This document shows positions 5,263 to 8,012 of a stretch of DNA of 8,012 nt, one piece after another. Location of the stretch: positions 1 through 8,012 of the forward strand of contig DVEE01000377.1 in the NCBI GenBank assembly GCA_015295885.1, given 5' to 3'. Positions within the stretch are counted from its first letter, which is position 1. Each line of letters starts with the position of its first letter. The notes below the pieces were generated by a model, which worked only from the letters and a program-made list of their open reading frames with translations, searched no databases and was not told the origin of the DNA. This DNA is from Leptolyngbyaceae cyanobacterium M65_K2018_010 (GTDB lineage: Bacteria > Cyanobacteriota > Cyanobacteriia > Phormidesmidales > Phormidesmidaceae). Made by a program: the position numbers and the translations under genes.

Positions 5263-6447
5263 CTATTCTGGGTCAATCAATTTGTCCCACAGGTCGCTGA
5301 CGGCGGAAATGCGATACCCCTCCTTAACCTGGAGCGATCGCAGTTGTTTTTCCACCCAGTTGAGGTCAAAAATGGTTTGGTAAATCCGGTTAGAAACCGC
5401 CAGGTAGCCGGTTTGGTTGATCACCAGCCCGGTGAGGCGAAGTTCTAGCTGATCGAGGTGGTTGTCGATGGGGATGCTGTCTCCCTGGAGGACCCGTTTG
5501 TAGAGTTGCAAGAGTTCGCGGCTTTGTTCGCTGTGCACTAGGCGATCGCGAATAGTTCTTAAATGTTCCGGTTCGTCCTTGGCTTCCCAGTGGTCAAGCA
5601 GTTGAGCCTGGACAATCTCTCGTACCCACTGTTGGCTTTGGGTGGCCGAGAGGGGTCGGCGGCCAGGGCCATCACTCCCCTTTTCGATGGATTCGACCAC
5701 CAGGCGGCAGAGCTTTTGGGTCAAAAAGGGGCGGCCTCCGGTCCAGTCTAGAATTTCAGCTAGGATGGCTTCCCCATGGGGGGTCACCCCGGCTAACCCA
5801 TGCAGTAGGGGGGTGCTCTCGTGCAGCTTAAAGCCTTCCAGTTGAATGGCCCGACCAATATTGAAGGGAATGGCCGACGCCTTATTTTGGATCAGGTTAG
5901 AGGGGGTGGCCACCCCCAGTAGCACAAAGGTCAAGCGTTGGTACTTAGCCTTCATGGCCCGTTGTTCATAGCAGTAGCGAATCAGGGCAAAGAAATCGTC
6001 CGTCGGAAAACTTAAATTCAGGGTACTGTCGATCTCATCGATAAAGACCACAATGGGCTGCTGAATTTGCTCCAGCAGCACGGTGTTGATGAACTCACCC
6101 AGGCATTTGACCGGCGATAGGTGGGTGCGATCGCACAGCCAGGCCACTAAATCCACCTCCAGCTCAAAGCCGCTCACCAGCTCTTGTATCAACCCGCCGT
6201 ACCACTGTTGGCTGGTAATCTGCTGACTACCAATGCCGCTGAGTTCAACCTCGGCACAGGCCACCCCATGGGCCTGGAGGCTAGACTTTCCCATTTGGCG
6301 ACAGTTTAGGACGTAGCAATATTCGCCCTCTAACAGCGCCTGGTAAAGTTCCTCATCCGCCGCCCGACGGATATAGGTGGGGGCATCCGCCGGCAAACTG
6401 CCCCCCACCTGATACCGATAGGCTAAACCGCTACCGCTGGAACTCAT
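5263..6447 (-). CDS. Stand-alone AAA-like domain (AAA_35) ATPase
   Basis: From ATG 6447 the protein has 394 residues. It matches the cyanobacterial AAA-like/AAA_35 family: YQVGGSLPADAPTYIRRAAD at 12-31, a Walker A-like NCRQMGKSS at 48-56 (K54), Walker B IVVFIDEID at 132-140 (D137, E138), VLLGVATPSNLI at 175-186, and a winged-helix-like end (GYLAVSNRIYQTIFDLNWVEKQL). These are STAND-like NTPases, often fused to HTH, WD40, GUN4 or other domains; this one has neither N- nor C-terminal fusion. After the P-loop the protein reads SSLQAHGVACA, whereas relatives as I recall them have about eight more residues there. GGGAGA five bases before ATG 6447 supports this start over TTG 6483. Three HIP1 sites lie in the gene. 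The role is unknown; regulatory or conflict-system functions are proposed for related architectures. Confidence 0.88.
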   Translation of the reverse strand: MSSSGSGLAYRYQVGGSLPADAPTYIRRAADEELYQALLEGEYCYVLNCRQMGKSSLQAHGVACAEVELSGIGSQQITSQQWYGGLIQELVSGFELEVDLVAWLCDRTHLSPVKCLGEFINTVLLEQIQQPIVVFIDEIDSTLNLSFPTDDFFALIRYCYEQRAMKAKYQRLTFVLLGVATPSNLIQNKASAIPFNIGRAIQLEGFKLHESTPLLHGLAGVTPHGEAILAEILDWTGGRPFLTQKLCRLVVESIEKGSDGPGRRPLSATQSQQWVREIVQAQLLDHWEAKDEPEHLRTIRDRLVHSEQSRELLQLYKRVLQGDSIPIDNHLDQLELRLTGLVINQTGYLAVSNRIYQTIFDLNWVEKQLRSLQVKEGYRISAVSDLWDKLIDPE

Positions 6448-6723
6448 GGCAATCTCCCAAGCTGGGTGGTGCATGCATATCAAGGGAAAGGAGGGTACGG
6501 ATCCAACAGCAGGGTAGTCCCGCGCTTACTCACTATATCAACCCCCTGGGCCGCTCTGAGCCCCCCAACCCACAAAGTTCCGAATTCGGTCCCCTTAGCC
6601 CTGGCAAACCGGGCTGTTCCGCGTCGGCCCTAGGTCTGACTGCCCCTTCAGAGGGGAGTTAACCCCAAGGCCCGCCGCCCTAGAAATCGGATAGGAGCAG
6701 GGAGCTTAAAATGATCGAAAACC
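6448..6723. other. Divergent spacer rich in inverted repeats
   Basis: This spacer separates the divergent AAA-like and Uma2 genes and must hold both promoters, but I see no convincing -35/-10 pair. It contains several inverted repeats: TGCATGCA at 6470-6477, CCGAATTCGG at 6580-6589, AGCCC/GGGCT at 6597-6615 with an inner GG/CC, and CCCCT/AGGGG at 6643-6656 with loop TCAG. No gene longer than the 14-codon reading frame at 6711 is supported. Confidence 0.5.
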
Positions 6724-6755
6724 GTGGATTTAAAGGTAATGGTACTCCTAAATGA
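6711..6755 (+). CDS. Possible 14-codon leader ORF overlapping the Uma2 start
   Basis: ATG 6711 opens MIENRGFKGNGTPK and ends at TGA 6753-6755. GGGAG at 6700-6704 lies six bases before this ATG, a better ribosome site than either Uma2 start has. The frame differs by one base from the Uma2 gene. It could be a translational leader, chance, or a trace of a one-base indel at the start of the nuclease gene. Confidence 0.25.
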   Translation: MIENRGFKGNGTPK

Positions 6756-7386
6756 ATTGGCCAGTCGGATTACCCTGGACGATCCAGAAGAACGACGGGT
6801 TCTCAGTCGGGTGTCGTGGGATCAGTACGAAGTCCTGCTGGCGGATTTGGGGGATGGGTCGGCCTATCGGGTGTATTTTTTAGATGGGGTGTTAGAAATC
6901 TTAGCTCCGAGTCGCAATCATGAAATCGGGAAAACGTTGATTGGCAATCTTCTGGAATTATATTTTCTGGAAACCGACACCGAATTCTTTCCGATGGGCT
7001 CAACCACCCTTAAACAAGCAGAGCAAAAAGCCGGCGGTGAACCCGATGAAAGCTACTGCATCGGTACAGATAAGGCATTTCCCGATCTAGCCATCGAAGT
7101 CATCGTCACCAGTGGCAGCATCAATCGCCTAGAGTTGTACCGTCGGTTAGGGGTACGGGAAGTATGGTTCTGGCAACAGAATCGACTTTCCCTATACCAC
7201 CAGCGCGAGGAAACCCCCATGCAGTTTGCCGAGACCGCCGGTTACGAACCCATTCAGCGCAGCGAAGTATTGCCCGACCTGGATCTAGAATTGTTAACTC
7301 GCTGTCTACAAAACCCAAACCCGTTAGCAGCCGCAAAAGCCTTTCGGCAGGGGCTGCAAGACCAGGGCAAGCCCATCGGTGGCTAG
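6739..7386 (+). CDS. Uma2-family (PD-(D/E)xK-like) endonuclease
   Basis: From ATG 6739 the protein has 215 residues; GTG 6724 would add five. Numbering from GTG, it shows the cyanobacterial Uma2 pattern: VSWDQYEVLLADLGDGSAYR (30-49), LDGVLEILAPSRNHE (53-67), GSTTLKQ (92-98), EPDESYCIG (106-114), the core FPDLAIEVIVTSG (119-131) with D121 and E125, then LYRRLGVREVWFWQ (138-151). Uma2 proteins have a restriction-endonuclease fold, are hugely expanded in cyanobacteria, and their natural role is unclear. The lysine that relatives carry in the NKLExY segment is arginine 135 here (SINRLELY), so activity may be reduced. The gene is divergent from the AAA-like gene and closed by a hairpin at 7420-7443. 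The start is uncertain because neither candidate has a well-spaced ribosome site. Other similar proteins may begin near RITLDDPEERR. Confidence 0.85.
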   Translation: MVLLNELASRITLDDPEERRVLSRVSWDQYEVLLADLGDGSAYRVYFLDGVLEILAPSRNHEIGKTLIGNLLELYFLETDTEFFPMGSTTLKQAEQKAGGEPDESYCIGTDKAFPDLAIEVIVTSGSINRLELYRRLGVREVWFWQQNRLSLYHQREETPMQFAETAGYEPIQRSEVLPDLDLELLTRCLQNPNPLAAAKAFRQGLQDQGKPIGG

Positions 7387-7419
7387 ATTCACGGGCGTTC
7401 ATGGAAACGATGAATTAAT

Positions 7420-7446
7420 CCACTGGGTCACCTAACCCAGTGGTTT
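7420..7446 (+). terminator. Terminator-like hairpin after the Uma2 gene
   Basis: CCACTGGGT (7420-7428) pairs perfectly with ACCCAGTGG (7435-7443) around loop CACCTA: nine base pairs, 33 bp past the stop. Only three T follow (7444-7446), so termination may be weak. The loop and right arm also overlap a second inverted repeat (see findings). Confidence 0.6.
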
Positions 7447-7540
7447 GATATGTTAGGTCTAACTGAAGAGTCCCTAGCTACCGATCACCCCCTCTGCCTT
7501 TCCCTAGAGCTTCCCAGACACCGTCTATGGCACGCCTCCT

Positions 7541-8012
7541 ATGACCCCTACCTTCGAAATCGAACAAGCCCTTGAGGCGGCTAATCTAGCCCTGCATCAG
7601 GTGCAGGGCCGCCCCCTCACCGATATCGAAATCCTGGTGCTTAAAGGGGCCTGGGAACGGGATTCCTACGATCAAATCGCCGCTCGTAACCAGTACTCTA
7701 CCAGCTACATCAGCCAAGACATTGCCCCTAAGCTGTGGAAACTGCTGTCCGAAGCCGTGGGCGATAAGGTGAAGAAAAATAGCCTCAGGGAACCCCTGCG
7801 CCGCTATTGGGAAACTCAACTTCAGCCTGGCCAGCCCGCTAGCGAGGCTAGGGGAGCCAAGAACTCTAGGGCAGCTCTGCCCAGCATCGAGAATAACTCT
7901 GACCGACCGTTTCCGACCTACGTGCGCCGGCCCGATATTGAGGATCTCTGCTATGACACTTTACTGAACTTTCCGGGCACTCTGCCGATAACCAGCATGC
8001 ACCGCTCGGATT
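7541..8012 (+). CDS. VMAP-type HTH protein with AAA-like segment (5' part, runs off the window)
   Basis: The frame is open from ATG 7541 to the window end: 157 residues, no stop. An in-frame stop at 7505-7507 and no other start codon between leave ATG 7541 as the only good start. Residues ~1-95 match the N-terminal HTH of cyanobacterial VMAP / AAA-like proteins: EQALEAANLALHQVQGRPLT, ILVLKGAWERDSYDQIA, YSTSYISQDIAPKLWKLLSE, then KVKKNSLREPLRRYW. In known proteins this module precedes AAA_35 or NB-ARC NTPase domains, often with WD40 or TPR repeats. A polar linker follows (~98-125), then FPTYVRRPDIEDLCYDTLL, like the lead-in to an AAA_35 domain. The P-loop itself is not in the window, and the last residues (NFPGTLPITSMHRSD) do not look like the usual lead to it. 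A 5-codon frame (7527-7544) overlaps the start by ATGA. Confidence 0.8.
   Translation, partial: MTPTFEIEQALEAANLALHQVQGRPLTDIEILVLKGAWERDSYDQIAARNQYSTSYISQDIAPKLWKLLSEAVGDKVKKNSLREPLRRYWETQLQPGQPASEARGAKNSRAALPSIENNSDRPFPTYVRRPDIEDLCYDTLLNFPGTLPITSMHRSD

Noticed and set aside
4638..5276. A 212-residue open frame on the minus strand opposite the second ParA gene
   Set aside because: The plus strand carries a complete ATPase with all motifs; the antisense frame is His/Gln/Leu-rich, has no recognisable domain, and is explained by codon bias of the real gene.

Overview
The window most likely comes from a cyanobacterium of moderately high GC content. The HIP1 octamer GCGATCGC, a cyanobacterial hallmark, occurs six times on my reading (starting at 1083, 2824, 4716, 5334, 5542 and 6127). 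The gene content also fits: a DUF4278 mini-protein, an AAA_35-type 'AAA-like domain' protein, a Uma2-family nuclease of the cyanobacterial type, and a start-of-gene module resembling the HTH found on VMAP / AAA-like proteins of large-genome filamentous cyanobacteria. The genus cannot be fixed from the sequence alone.

Left part (1-2951): a small RsbW-like anti-sigma kinase (HATPase_c_2) is followed on the same strand by a SulP/SLC26 anion transporter with C-terminal STAS and degenerate cyclic-nucleotide-binding-like domains. RsbW-type kinases classically act on STAS domains, and the transporter's STAS carries a SpoIIAA-like DSS site, so the pair may be a regulatory unit.

Middle part (2952-5262): two paralogous ParA/MinD-type ATPases, about half identical by hand alignment, flank a 59-residue DUF4278 protein that has three FLG repeats. 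Both ATPases have arginine in place of the signature lysine of the deviant Walker A motif. A clear intrinsic terminator follows the DUF4278 gene, and an alternative hairpin overlaps it. The spacers hold inverted and direct repeats. I see no RNA genes, insertion sequences, CRISPR arrays or origins.

Right part (5263-8012): a stand-alone AAA_35-like ATPase lies on the minus strand, convergent with the second ParA gene (19 bp between stops). It appears to lack about eight residues right after its P-loop. A 276-bp spacer rich in inverted repeats then separates it from a divergent Uma2-family nuclease gene, which has arginine at the usual active-site lysine position. After a terminator-like hairpin, a last plus-strand gene runs off the window. 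It begins with a VMAP-type HTH module followed by the first segment of an AAA_35-like region. Together the right part reads like an accessory or conflict-system neighbourhood, but that is an inference from family associations.
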